64,000 nucleotides of DNA from Eonycteris spelaea (GCA_003508835.1 PUFA01000210.1:2670501-2734500); one strand, 5' to 3'; counted from the first letter of the stretch, positions 47,041 to 58,773 are shown. Notes: generated by a model from the sequence alone, not told the origin. Numbers and translations: made by a program.

Positions 47041-50039
47041 TTATGCTATTTTTATTCCCTTAAGAAAGAAATAACAGTGATATCTATGTACTATAAAAAT
47101 AAAATGTGTATATGGTGGTAGGGGGAGATAGAATCTATTTTCAAATGAATTAAAAATATATATGTGTGATATTATCATGTTTAATAAACTATGAAAATGG
47201 TAGGTTAGTCTCAGTAGGACTTTAACCATTTGCACATTTTTCAGTTCCTTTAAGGCATTTAATAAAGGGCATGATTAGCTTCCTCTCCAGGAGAAAACCA
47301 AATAGATGCCACTGTTTAGGATGAGCAAACTCTGAAAGGTCAATTACTAGAAAGGGACCAGAAACAGGTCTGGGCTTTAGGTTTCTTTTCAAGTCTGACA
47401 CCTGGCTCAAGGTGGACCTTTCTTCTCTATGGCTTATATTCCTGCTTTTTTATTGATATGAAACATATCATAGAAAAAAAAGACACCCAGTTACCTCCTA
47501 TGTCCTGAGACTTTTGTGAGCATGGTTTACCTTCAGAGGTGACCATGTTATCATAAACTGAGACCAAAAAAAAAAAAAAAAATTCTCTACTAATATCTAT
47601 TATACAAGTAGAAATTTTTGTTGAGGCTTTCATGGGCCAGAAGAATAGAAGAGTGATGGTGTTCAGCAGGAGTCAGGGATTTTTCCAATAGATTGACTAA
47701 TATCAGAAATAACATGGATTAAAGCAGCTAGCCCCATGGAGTGCTGGGAATTGCTCCTAATAGAATTATGCTATGGGTTGACATTCATCAGGTAGCAGTA
47801 GCCATCTGCCAATTAGTTTCCTCAGACCTCAAAATTCCTCTAACCAGTGTTTTATTAATCCAACTAGTTAAACATTCTAAATATTGTTTTATTCGTGCAT
47901 TTGCATATAGAGCAAAGGAAGTGTGCATAGTCATTTATTTGATTTTGGTTCATTCAAAATACTGCCTAAATTTATCTAGTGTTACTATCAAATCAACCAG
48001 CCAGATTTTCCTTATTTACATTAAGTCAATCTAATTATGAATGATGATGAAGTTGAGGGGAAAACTATGTCTTTTGAGTAATTTCTCACATTTCTTGCAT
48101 AATTAGAAGTGGTGAATGAGATCTGTGAATCAATATGGTGACTTGATAATAGAAATGAGAACAAAATGAGGTTAGAAATAAATTTTCATTTTTTTCCAAC
48201 CTCTCTTTATTGAGTTTATATTTTACTGAAAGCTTTAAAATCATTATTATAGATTATTAAAAGAACTATTAAAATGAGAAAAAAATATGTGCTGTGATCT
48301 CTGTCCCTTTGTATCAAAATCATAAAACTTCAACTTATGCTCATTCATAGCTACTTATTTAGTTGCCTGAATTTACTTGGTACAAAATAGTCCCAGAATA
48401 TTCCTGAATCCTACTAAAAAAACTATATATCTGCCACCATTTTTTTTCTTTAAAACAGTTTTGAAATATAATTGCGATATAAAAATTACTCAAGCTTGAA
48501 CTGTATAATTTGATAAGTTGAGATAAACACATACATACACCTTTCCAAACATCACTGCCATCAAGATAATGACACATTCACCACCCCAGAAATTTTCCTT
48601 GATCTCTTTTGTAAACTTTCCCTCTATCCTTAACTTTTCCTTAACTCCTCTTCTCTAGGTGATTACTGGTCTGCTTTCTGTTATCATAGGTTTGTTTACA
48701 TCTTTAAATTATTTTATATGCATGAAATCACATGTTGCATACTCTTCCTGTCCACTCATTTTATTGTAGAGTAGTAGTTTATTATATGGTTTTACCTTAG
48801 TCTGTTTATTCATTCCCTTCTTGTTGAACTTTTGATTTGTGTTCAGATTTTCTCTATTACATATAAAGTTGATATGAATATTTTTAAAGAAGTCTTTGTA
48901 TGAATATACGAATTTGATTTCTCTTAGGTAAATACCTAGGATTTGATTGGATCATGTTAGGTCAATGGTAAACTTTTTAAAAAACACTACCAAGCTGTTT
49001 TCCAAAGTGGTTATACTATTTTACATTTATATCAACAGTGTGTAAGAGTTATAGTTATACCACATCCTCTCTAACATCTCTTATGGTCAGTGTTTTAAAT
49101 TTTAGACACCTTAGCAGATTCGCATGTCATTGTGGACTTAATTAACATTTCTCTGTTGACTACTGGAGGTGGGCATATTTGCATGTACTTACTTATGATC
49201 CATATGATTTATATATCTTTTGGTAAACCGTCTGTTCAAACACTTTGCTAGTTTGGTCGAGCTGTCATTTTCTTATTAAATTTTGAGAATTTTTTACATA
49301 ATCTAGATCTAGATACTGGCTTTTATTATTTTATGTGACATGCAAATATTTTCTTCCACTCTGTAGTTTTTCTTTTCAAACTCTTAATAATGTGTTTCAA
49401 AGAGGAGAGTTCTTGATTTTGACAAAATCCAATTTATAAATCTTTCCTTCATGAATTACACTTTAATGCTCTATATAAGAATTCTTTGGCTACACTAAAG
49501 TCAATGATTTCCTTTTTTTGTGTGTGGAAGTTGAAGAGTTTTAGGTTTTACAATTTGGTCTATAATCTTTTTTCAGTTTATTTTTCTAGATAGTGTGAGA
49601 TATGGATAAAGCCTCATATTTTTGCATATGAATGTACAATTATTTCAGCACCACTTGTGAAAAAGCTGGCATTTTTAAAATACTATTTTAATTTTCAATT
49701 ACAGTTGACATACAATATTCTATTATTTCAGACCTAGTGATTAAACATTTACATAATTAATGAAGCAACCACTCCAATAAATCTAATACCCATCTGAAGC
49801 CATACATAATTATTGCAATATTGTTGATTCTATTTCCTACGTTATACTTTACATCCTTATGACTATTTTGTAATCACCAATTTGTACTTCTTAATCCCTT
49901 CTCCTTTTATACCTGACCACCCTCTTATCTGGAAAAAAAAAAAACAAATTTTTTTCTGTATTTATTAATTTATTTCTGTTTTGTTTATTTATTTATTTTG
50001 TTTTGTTTTTAGGTACAACATACAAGTAAAAACATATGA

Positions 50040-50560
50040 TATTTGTCTTTCTTTGGCATTTCACTTAGCATAATACCCTCTAGGTTCATCCATGTTGTTG
50101 CAGATGGAAAGACTTCATTTTTTTTTTCTTTTTATGGCTGAATAATATCCCTTTGTGTATACATACCACTTCTTTTTTATCCATTCATCTAATGATGGAC
50201 ACTTAGGTTGCTTCCATATCTTGGCTCTTGTAAATAATGCTGCAATGAACATATGGATGCATGTGTCTTTTTGAATTAGTGTTTCGGATTTCTTTGAATA
50301 TAAATACCCAGAAGTGGAATTACTGGGTCCTTCTTTATCTTTTATATAGCCTTTGTTTCAAAGTCTATTTTGTCTGGTATAATCATTGTTACCCCAGCTT
50401 TGTTTGTTTGTTCGTTTTCACTTTCATGAAATATCTTTTTCCATCTCTCTACTTTTTGTCTGTGTCTTTCAGTCTGAAGTGAGTCTCTTGCAGGCAGCAT
50501 ATATAAGTGTTTTGTTTTCCTATCCCATTGCTTTTGATTGGAATATTTAATCTATTTATA
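50040..50560 (-). pseudogene. Fused ORF2 remnant of half-L1 copy 2
   Basis: Minus strand: endonuclease stub with 'KTHFRLKDTDKK'-like codons near 50470 and 'DKIDFETKA' near 50360, then across the junction (50328-50336, 'gaaggacccagtaattcc' on the minus strand) into the C-terminal 'TQ.FHFWVFI'/'MFIAALFTRAKIWKQPKC' type segment at 50310-50190. The reverse transcriptase is entirely absent, as in copy 1. Confidence 0.8.
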
Positions 50561-50649
50561 TTTAAAGTAATTGTTGATAGATATGTAGTTATTGTCATTT
50601 TGTTATTCATATTTTTTATCTTTTTTCTTCCTTCTTCTGATAGAAATCA

Positions 50650-50652
50650 TGT

Positions 50653-50704
<52 letters not shown>

Positions 50705-51540
50705 TTCATAATTTCATAGTTTAATGGCAAAGAACTCCTTTGTGGGAAGTTCTTTATCTCTTTCAATTATAAATGATAGCTTTGCTGAGTAGAGTGATCT
50801 TGATTGTAAGTCCTTGCTTTTTATCACTGAATATTTTGTGTCCATTTCTTCCAGCCTGCAAAGTTTCTGTTGAGAAATCAACCGACAGTCTCATGGGAGC
50901 TCTCTTGTAGATAAGTAACTGCTTTTCTTTTGCTGCTTTTAAGACTCTGTCTTTGTTTTTAAATTTTGACATTTTAATGATGAAGTCTTAATATGTGGGC
51001 CTTTTGGGGTTCATCTTGTTTTGGAGTCTCTGCACTTCTTTCGCTTGTATATCTATAACTTTTACCTGATTAGGGAAGTTCCATCATTATTTCTTCAAAT
51101 CAGTTTCTATTTTCTTATGCTCACTCTTCACCTTCTAGTACCCCTATGATGCAAATGTCAACATGCTTGATGTTGTCCCAGAGGTCCCTTAAATTATTTT
51201 AATTTGGGAGATTTCTTTTTTTCTTTTTGCTGTTCTAATTGGGTATTTTCTGCTACTTTATCTTTCAAATTGCTGATTCAATCCTCTTCTTCATCTAATC
51301 TACTGTTGATTTCCTCTAATGCATTCTTCATTTCACTTATTGTATTCCTCATTTCTGACTGGTTTCTTTTTATGTTTCCTATCCCTTTGCTGAAGTTCTC
51401 ACTTGAGATCATTGAACATCCTTATAACCAATGTTTTGAATTCTGCATCTGGAAAATTGTTTGTCTCCATTTTGTTTAGTTCTTTTTCTGGAGCTTTGCT
51501 GTGTACGTTTATTTTGGACATGTTTCTTTGTCTTCCCATG
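50650..51540 (-). pseudogene. L1 ORF1 remnant of half-L1 copy 2
   Basis: Minus-strand coding pattern: N-terminal and coiled-coil part at about 51540-51240 (including 'HGKTKKHVQNKR'-like and 'NEMETNNFPDAEFKTLVIRM'-like codons around 51400-51530), RRM region, and C-terminal 'YKRAPMRLSVDFSTETLQAGR' at 50899-50837, which parallels 'KRAPVRLSADFSIETVQTRE' in copy 1. Broken by stops. Confidence 0.75.
50651..50702. repeat. (TG)n microsatellite
   Basis: Twenty-six dinucleotide units with one ATG interruption, lying between the ORF1 and ORF2 remnants of half-L1 copy 2. Confidence 0.97.
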
Positions 51541-51544
51541 TTGG

Positions 51545-52984
51545 CTGTCTCCCCATGTTTGTTTCTATATATTAGGCAGAGCTGCTATGTCTTCCAATCT
51601 TGGTAGAGCGGTGTTATATAGTCGGTGTCCTTTGGGGCTCAGTGGTGTAGTCTCCTTGTTTACCTGAGCTAGGTGCTACCAGCATGTCTCTTGTGTTAGT
51701 TGTGTGTCCCCTCCTGTTATATATGAACCTTAACTGCTATTTGCACATCAATGTGAGGGTTGACCTTCAGGCTGATTGGTTGTGAGGACTGCCTGTGACT
51801 AAAGTGGAGAGGCCATTGTACAGGGGCTGACCCTATGAAGCAGGATTTATTCTATCGGGGCTTGGTGCCTGCTGAGTCTGCCCTTTGGTTGTGTCTTTTG
51901 CGGAGATTTTTGGTGTGGTCTGAAGCCAGCCATTGAGTGTGTTGATTCTGGAGCCTCTTGTGAGGGGTTCTAGTACAGGGCAAGGTCAGCTGCTGCCTGT
52001 TCCCTTCCTGAGGCCACTTGATATGAGCTACAAAGAGATCTACAGGTATTGCCACTTGACTTAGGCTAAGGGATGTCAGGGAGCATCAAAGATGCAAACT
52101 GAGGTCAGCTGCTATTAGTGCTGGGTTTAGGGCTGCTTAGCAAGAGGTGTGGGACATGCCGAGTTCAGCTGCTGCTTGCTTAGGGTTTGCAAATCTTTGA
52201 GATATTTTAGAAAAGTCCACAGCATGAGCCAAGACAGGCTATTTGTATGAAAGAGCAACTGTGAATGCGTGGGCCAGGGTCTCAGGGAATCACCAGGGTG
52301 GGGTAAACTATATTAGCCAGGTTGATGGAGACCCAGACATGGTACCCACTCACAGATGCATGCTAGGCAGTGAGAAATCTCAACAAAGAAACAATGGCTT
52401 CTGCCAGCACTTCTGTCTGGGAGAAAACTGTTCCTCCAGCCCTTGCCCTGAAGCCAAACAATTCAGTTTCTCTCAGTGTATCCCTGGTGCCCTCAAGCTA
52501 TTTCCCCTGCACTGGAGCTCAGAGCAAGTGATTCTGTCAGTCAGTAAGTCTGTGTGCAGGTGCTTTAAAAGAAATACTTGGGACTCCAAAAGCCCTCCAT
52601 CTCACTCAGCCAAAATCCTTGCTAGATTTCGCAGCCAGAAGTTGTAGGGACTTTTCTTGCTGGCACTGGAACCCTAGGCTGGGGAGTCTGGTATGGGCTG
52701 GGACCCCTCATTCTACAGAAAGGACCTCACAACCAAGATGTTCCTCCTGCTTTTTAACTATTACACACGGGTGTGGGACCAGCTGTTCTGTCTTCGTTTT
52801 TTCTACCAGTCTTGCTGCAGCTTCTTCTGTATGTCCTCAGTTATAGGAATTTTGTTCAACTAGACTTCAGATGATTCTCAATGATGGTTGCTCTGTAGTT
52901 TAGTTGTAATTTGGGGGTGGTCATGAGAGGAGGCAAGCACAGCGTTTACTTCACTATCTTGACTGAAACTTCAAGACCGCCAGT
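51545..52984 (-). promoter_or_regulatory. L1-type 5'UTR of half-L1 copy 2
   Basis: GC-richer leader upstream of ORF1, the homologue of 21200-23030 on the other strand (for example minus-strand 'gctgtgcttgcctcctctcatgacca' at 52947-52921 against 21239-21264 on the plus strand). Shorter than copy 1 by about 400 bases, which fits one fewer internal sub-block. Promoter role is inferred from L1 biology. Confidence 0.6.
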
Positions 52985-53644
52985 TCTTAAATAAATTAAG
53001 TTTGCATCTTGTCAAAGAGTAATTGATCATATATATGTGGGTCTATTTCTGAGTTTTTAAATTCTGTGCTATTGATATGCCAATATCTCAGCCTGTATTT
53101 CTTGAAATACTTTATCTTTTTCTCTTTGGAGGTGCAATCAGACATACGTTAAAGTTTTGATGTGTTTCATAATGTTTTACTTCTCTGTGTGTTTTTGTCT
53201 GAATATTTTCTACTTACTTATCTTTTACTTTAACGATCTTATTTTTTTTTTTGCCTAATCTACTGATATGTCCATCTACTGATGTCTTATTTTATTAATT
53301 ATATTTTCATATATGATTTTTTATTTATTATGTCATTCATAGATTATAGTTCTCTGGGGATTTCTATATTTTTTACAAGTTATTAAATATTTTAAGGGTA
53401 GTTAAAATCTGTTTTAAACTCTGTAAAATTTATTTTAAAATGCTTATGTTTCTCTTCCAATTATTTTTTATATTTTTAGTCACGTCTCTGTGTCCTAGTA
53501 TTGCTAATAATTTTTATTTGAATTCTGAACATTACGTATGAGAAATTGTGTAGCCACTGGATAATGTTTCTTCCTCTAGAAAATATTTAATTTTCTTCTG
53601 ACTAGCAGTTTAAAAAGAACTGTACCAAGTTTATTTATTGAGGA

Positions 53645-55470
53645 ACTGAGATGGACGTATTTCTAGTTTGCCTTTAATTTAAGATCCCACACTTCTAAGA
53701 TAAAAGTTGAAAATATTTCTGGGGACCATTCTTCATGAAGGACCCTGAATTACAATGTTTGATTATTATACTGCCAAAAGCTCTGCTTAGCTTTTTATCT
53801 TCTTGGAAACCACTTCCTTCTTGTTTTCTCTTGCTTTTATGTAACATAGGATACAGCAAGCTTTGAGAACAAAAGTCACACAGAATGTTTATCTCACAAC
53901 TTTGCAATGTTCTTTTTTTCATGTTCTTGGCCTCACAAGTCCCGACTAACTTGTTAGCCATGATCTTTAATAGTTTATTTCTCTGTTCCATCTTATTTCC
54001 AAAAGACTTTGTCTGCTTGTTTTGTTTTCACACTGTGTCTCATGCTACACATTAGAAAACTCTGAAGCTGAAGAAGCAGCAAAGGCATTTTTTTCTCAGC
54101 TTGATGCATTCCCCTCTCTCCAGGTGTTCTAATACAGCTTTTATAAAGTTATCCTCAGATGAAAGATTTACCTGATACAAATGACTCTACCATCCCCAAA
54201 AGCTGAAATCTATCATTATTTCTGTTTAATGCCATTTGATCTAAGCTTTTCAAAATAAACCATGTATTGTCTGTTTTTTATTTGATTGGCATGATGAGTT
54301 AGGCCAGGACCTTAAATCTCTGAATCTTTATCCAGTTGCCTACTGTTTTGGAACCTAGAAGACAACACATTTGGAAAGGAGCTCTTTCCCAACCCTTAAA
54401 AACTCTGGCCTCCATAAGATTCAAGCACATCTGAGCATTACATAACCCTCTTTTTCCTGTTCTTCATCCTGGTATCTTTTGAGTTTCTCAGTACAGAGAG
54501 ATCCACCTCACATAGAGGCACATTTGGTTTTAAAAATCAGCTGCAAGGAATTTAGAAAGAGAGCCTATTCAGAGGGGTAAAGATTTTAATAAAAAGAAAA
54601 CAATAAGAGCACACATACTTTATTTATAATTGTAAACCTATTACACTTTTCATCATATGTAAAGTTTTCTCCAATGGATTAAAGTCCAAAGTATCTTGAA
54701 TTACACACCAAAAAAACCCAAAAAATTCCTCTTCTTTCTTTTCTATTTCTTTTATTTCTTATATTATTATTGAATAATATTTATAGGAATTTAAGTACAT
54801 GTGGTTGTCTAAATATGATATAGGAAAACACTGTTGCTCTATGGTAGCATGTGGTCTGAAAGAAAATATGAGATTATGGATATGGACCCATTCCCATATA
54901 TAGGAAATGAAACAATGAGAGAGAAGGTGCAATAGCAAGATTCAAACCTGTGATTCAATAAAATAATTTGTTGTACTGATAATAAAGTCAGTGTTCTGGC
55001 TTCATGCTGAGAAACTGAGTAGGGCCTAGACGGTGAAGTATACTTTCTCACTGGAGAAGGCTTCCTACTTGGGTATGCGTCAGCCTTAAAAATATTTTTC
55101 AAGGATTAGATGGTATCTCATATTTCTCAATATTCAGTTTCCTCACCTCCCAATTAATCTGCAAATTCCTCTGTTCTTCCCCACTTTAAAGCACACACTC
55201 AGATCCCCTCTCCCTGTTATAAGTACTTTAAGTGAGGAGAATCATTTAATATTAGTACTTAAAGAGGACTTATATCTCATTGTCCAGGGATGAAAGCTAG
55301 TTTTAATCTCTCATACCAGCTCTAATCAATCAAAAGAGATTATGGGGAAAGCTGAGTTGAGAGGGTTGTAATTCTATGTTTAACATCAGAAGAAAAGAGT
55401 GGGTAATGATTTATAACAATACAGACTAAGGGATTAGCATCATGTTTACTACATATTTGCTTTTCCAGTT
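53645..55470. other. Unassigned noncoding DNA
   Basis: No repeat or gene recognised. Minus-strand frames at 53695-53991 and 54839-55102 have no domain or splice context that I can see. Confidence 0.5.
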
Positions 55471-55474
55471 TTAA

Positions 55475-55615
55475 ACCAACCTTTCATTTTTCAGATCAGT
55501 AAAATGGAGCCCAGAGGGTCGAATGACTTCTCCAAGTCATACAGTTATTAATGATAATATTAAAACTCAAATCCATGTTCTCTTTTTCAGTTTCTCATTG
55601 CAATGCTCATTCTCC
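55475..55615 (-). mobile_element. MIR SINE
   Basis: Reversed MIR core: 'ttcagatcagtaaaatggagcccagaggg' (55491-55519), 'gaatgacttctccaagtcatacagtt' (55522-55547) and 'aaaactcaaatccatgttc' (55561). Confidence 0.75.
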
Positions 55616-55750
55616 TCTGATCCTTTACCTTTTAAACAACTAGAGTAAAAGGAAGAATAGCCTAATTTTAAAACCTATCTTGCTATTTATAACTACAGAT
55701 GCTTAAAAGCAATGAAAATCTTATTGCTGATGTTCGAACCCCAGTTTTGA

Positions 55751-55753
<3 letters not shown>

Positions 55754-55792
<39 letters not shown>
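55754..55792. repeat. (TG)n microsatellite
   Basis: Nineteen to twenty uninterrupted TG units, directly followed by a 34-base sequence that recurs after the TG tract at 56379. Confidence 0.97.
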
Positions 55793-55793
<1 letters not shown>

Positions 55794-55797
55794 CATA

Positions 55798-55831
55798 TCA
55801 GGATCATAGAGCCCATTTATAAGATACCCAA
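55798..55831 (+). repeat. 34-base direct repeat, unit 1
   Basis: Begins 'tcaggatcatagagccc' and ends 'aagatacccaa'. It is identical over 34 bases to 56414-56447, and each copy sits immediately downstream of a TG microsatellite. Confidence 0.97.
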
Positions 55832-56086
55832 TAGTGCTGTAAATTTTTCTGTATGCAAATTGAGTTAATTGTATGAGTAAAATTCAAAGCACTTGGACCT
55901 AGACCCACACCCACCTTATAGTAAGTCTTCAATAAATGGTTAGCCCTAATTATTAGTTTAATGGCTTCAATAATACACTTATTCAAGGTGATATTTTTCA
56001 AAATAAATTGAGTCTAAAATCAGTTGCAATATCAGCCGTTTTTCCCCTATTGAGGTCCTTTAATCTGTAAACTTTCATACAAACAA

Positions 56087-56112
56087 CAAACAAACAAACA
56101 AACAAACAAATA
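56087..56112. repeat. (AAAC)n microsatellite
   Basis: Six or so AAAC units followed by AAAT. No associated retroposon body identified. Confidence 0.95.
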
Positions 56113-56378
56113 AACCCATTGAGCTCACTGAAATTGTAATAGAAAAAATATAACAATGATTTTATGAAAACAAGAGTGTCCAAATCTAGCTAATATATAT
56201 ATTTATTCAAATGTTTACCTGCTCTAAGTACATGCTGTTCCCTTGGATCCCCATATATTTTACTTTCAAAGAAAAGCATTCTATTAACTAGACATCTTTA
56301 GTTCTATTACTCTTTCATAATTTGTTGTTAGATAGTTCAGGGAAACTGTCCCCTGTACTATTAGCAAGAAAGTGGAAT

Positions 56379-56405
56379 GTGTGTGTGTGTGTGTGTGTGT
56401 GTGTG
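56379..56405. repeat. (TG)n microsatellite
   Basis: About thirteen TG units, paired with the second copy of the 34-base repeat. Confidence 0.97.
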
Positions 56406-56413
56406 AGAGTATG

Positions 56414-56447
56414 TCAGGATCATAGAGCCCATTTATAAGATACCCAA
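56414..56447 (+). repeat. 34-base direct repeat, unit 2
   Basis: Exact copy of 55798-55831 at a distance of 616 bases. Sequence beyond both ends diverges within a few bases apart from the shared upstream TG run. Confidence 0.97.
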
Positions 56448-56884
56448 CGCTGCAGATCAGGAGCAATGATTAAAAATTTCAAATTTAAATAGTGAGTATA
56501 AGAATCCCTCCTTTACTGCCAGAATTACTGAAGCTTCTAGAAAATTCTTCAAGTCATTGTCTGATCTCAAGGACACTTGCACCTGTACAAGGTGTTGACA
56601 TGAACCCTCTGTGAATCCTCCCTTTCTTACTGAGACTAGCCTGTGTGCTATAGGGAGTCCACTTGCTGTAGAGAGACCCAGAATGGCAGATTTGAGGATG
56701 CACAAAAGCCTGCCTAGACAGAGCTTTGCTTCACTGATGGCTCAGTGCCAAGTACTGAGCACCTTGGTGACCACCATGACTGGAACTCTGCTTGTGTACT
56801 TCATGTGAGAAAGTTGCACCTGGAGATGTGCAGACTGCAGGTGTTTACCAGGCTTTGAGACCAGAGAAGTCCCAGCATTTAACA

Positions 56885-57060
56885 CTGTAAGTTTAAGGTG
56901 TACAATGTAATGATTTGATACAGGTATATATATATGAAATGCTTTCCACAGTAGGGTTAGTTAACACATTCTTTACCTCACATAATTGCCATTTTCTGTG
57001 TATATTATTGTGACAAACATGTAAAGCTCACTGTAATAATAATTTTCAAGTATACCACAT
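56885..57060 (-). mobile_element. L1 3'UTR fragment
   Basis: 'agtttaaggtgtacaatgtaatgatttg' (56889) through 'gttagttaacacattctttacctcac' (56956-56981) to 'caagtataccaca' is the reversed distal 3'UTR of an L1MA/L1MB-type element. No ORF2 sequence adjoins it. Confidence 0.75.
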
Positions 57061-57189
57061 GGAAGTGATTTTTAAAAGTAAAATTTCAAAGCAAGAGCTT
57101 TGTAAAGTCATTTAACAGATATAGAGGAAGTAGATACATTTTTCCTGATTACAAGCATCCTCATCAGCTGCTCCTAAAAGTTCAACTTA

Positions 57190-57300
57190 CAATGTAAAGG
57201 GCAGTGATTCTCAAAACTGTGTGTTCCCAGTGCCATTTTAGAGAAATTTATTTCTCACAAACCTCAAGAATACAACCAGGTATCTCAGTTTAAGAAACAT
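57190..57300. mobile_element. Possible hAT MITE fragment
   Basis: 'gggcagtgattctcaaaactgtg' (57198) and a late 'ctcagtttaagaaacatgga' (57285) resemble the ends of MER5/MER20-type hAT elements. Weak support. Confidence 0.3.
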
Positions 57301-57403
57301 GGATTAAGGAAACAAAAGCTTACACTTTTAAAATACCCTTTCATAGAACATTATTATTGTAAAGTAGCTTTGTAAATTCTATACATTCTGTAAAAAGTAA
57401 ATT

Positions 57404-58130
57404 GAGTTAGAATAGCTGTGATCAACAGGACAAGTAATAACAAAGGTTGCAGAGGAAGCAGAGAAAAAGGAACCCTCATACACTGCTGGTGGGACTCTAA
57501 ATTGGTTCAGCCACTATGGAAAACAGTATAGAGATTCCTCAAAACACTAAGAATTGATCTATCATGTGATCCGGTAATCTCTCTACTGGATATTTACCCG
57601 AAGACTTGAAACCCATATCTGAAAGATATTTGCACACCGATGTTCATAACAACCTTATTCACAATGGCTAGGACATGGAAGCAACCAAAATATCCTATGA
57701 TAGATGATTGGCTAAAGAAGCTGCTACCATTTGCAACAACATGGATGGAATGAGATAATCATGCTAAGTGACATAGGCCAGACAGAAAAAGTTGAAAATC
57801 ACATGATATCATTTATGTGTGAGATATATACCTAAAAGCAACAAACGAACAGAACAAACAAACAGACTCATGGTCATGGACAATAGACTATTGGTTATCA
57901 GAGGGTAGCTGGGAGGGATGGGAGTGGGGGCAAGTTAGACAGGTTAAAGGGGCAAAATATGTGGTGACAGAAGGAAATATAACTGTGGGAGGTGAACACA
58001 CAGTGTGAATGAATATATGCTTACTGTTAAAGTGTGCAGCTGAAACTTACTGGATTATATTAACCAATGTCACCATAATAAACAAACAAACAAATAAACA
58101 CGTGAATAAATAAATAAATGATAAATAAAG
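57404..58130 (+). mobile_element. 5'-truncated young L1 with a small internal deletion
   Basis: Starts in the ORF2 C-terminal 'RIAVINRTSNNK' region, passes the 'GGTLNWFSHYGKQYRDSSKH' and 'IYPKT'-like codons (57480-57610) and the 'MFITTLFTMARTWKQPKYP' region (57640-57700). It then jumps at about 57720 from 'gattggctaaagaag' to 'ctgctaccatttgcaacaac', skipping about 60 bases that related L1s have there. The 3'UTR ends 'ttaaccaatgtcaccataataaa' with an AAAC/AAAT-rich tail to 58130. Same 3' type as the elements ending at 2447 and 15887. Confidence 0.9.
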
Positions 58131-58773
58131 TTAAATTTTTTAAAATTATCATTGAAATAAATATCAAAACAAACAATTAGAATGAATTCTTGAGTATATG
58201 TTCACAAACTCAGTTTCAGAAATCTTGTGATGGTGCTTTAAGTTTTATAAGGACATTCACAAATCTATCATCTCATTTAACTTTTGCATCAGTCCTGTGT
58301 AATACATAATGTCATTTTTCTTAAATCACTTGCATAATCATTGGTAATCCTGGCATTTTAGCCATGATCTTATAACTTTAAGTATCACTAATATCACATT
58401 TTTTCTAAGAATAATACTTTCATATTACTTAAAATTGATAAATCTGTTTTCTACAACTTACCACAAGTGAACTTCATAATGATTGCCAAGATAATAAACT
58501 GAATATTATTTCTCGAGCAACATGAAGTAAAGATCATATTGTTTTTTTGATTTTCTGGACCCAGTGCTTATTTCATTAGAAAGAATTTCTTTTACATTGT
58601 CATTCATTTTTAGCTATTTGATTATTATTTTTTGACAAGATTCGATATTATCCTAAATAAATAAATCAGCAGATGTTTAATAAATCCTAATGTGTAATTC
58701 TAAATAATTTTAAATGGCCTAACATAGAATCTCCCAGAGTAAGTTTCCAAAGAAAGTTAGTCTTCCAGATGCC

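Larger units (their letters stand above)
40255..48435. other. L1-free stretch of about 8 kb
   Basis: In contrast to the rest of the window I see no L1 sequence here, only short ancient SINE relics and one microsatellite block. Composition is more balanced than in the flanks, and long stretches (for example 41730-42390, 42700-43150, 44900-45250, 46560-46860) look like unique DNA. No exon, splice-flanked frame or CpG island is evident. The few open frames (41733-41999, 42149-42382) have no known domain. Resistance to insertion over a long period suggests selective constraint, for example enhancers. Confidence 0.55.
49680..52984 (-). mobile_element. Internally deleted 'half-L1', copy 2
   Basis: On the minus strand: 5'UTR from 52984 ('gtcttgaagtttcagtcaag' start) to about 51540, ORF1 about 51540-50650, a TG microsatellite, an endonuclease stub (about 50560-50335), the deletion junction at 50328-50336, ORF2 C-terminal codons to about 50040, a CAAA-rich tract (49968-50012) and the 3'UTR ending in 'gtatgtcaactgtaattg' at 49690. 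Architecture and junction match copy 1 at 21.2-24.9 kb. It is inserted in an older L1 of the same orientation. Confidence 0.85.
48440..53640 (-). mobile_element. Old L1M, split by the second half-L1
   Basis: Two blocks, 48440-49678 and 52985-53640. Left block: reversed L1M 3'UTR ('aaatataattgcgatataaaaattac', 48463; 'cttccctctatcctt' region) and ORF2 C-terminus up to 'cagcaccacttgtg' (49647). Right block resumes with 'cttgtcaaagagtaattgatcatatatatgtgggtc' (53011-53044), the next part of ORF2. From about 53100 the pattern changes to the reversed ORF1/5'UTR-like sequence of L1M ('tgaacattacgtatgagaaattgtg', 53527), so most of ORF2 is missing in this old copy as well. Confidence 0.7.

Noticed and set aside
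52243..52647. 134-codon plus-strand frame, GC-richer
   Set aside because: Antisense of the half-L1 copy 2 5'UTR.
55754..56447. Repeat-spacer-repeat look of the TG tracts and the 34-base repeat as a CRISPR-like array
   Set aside because: Only two copies, TG microsatellites and a mammalian setting. It is a local duplication.
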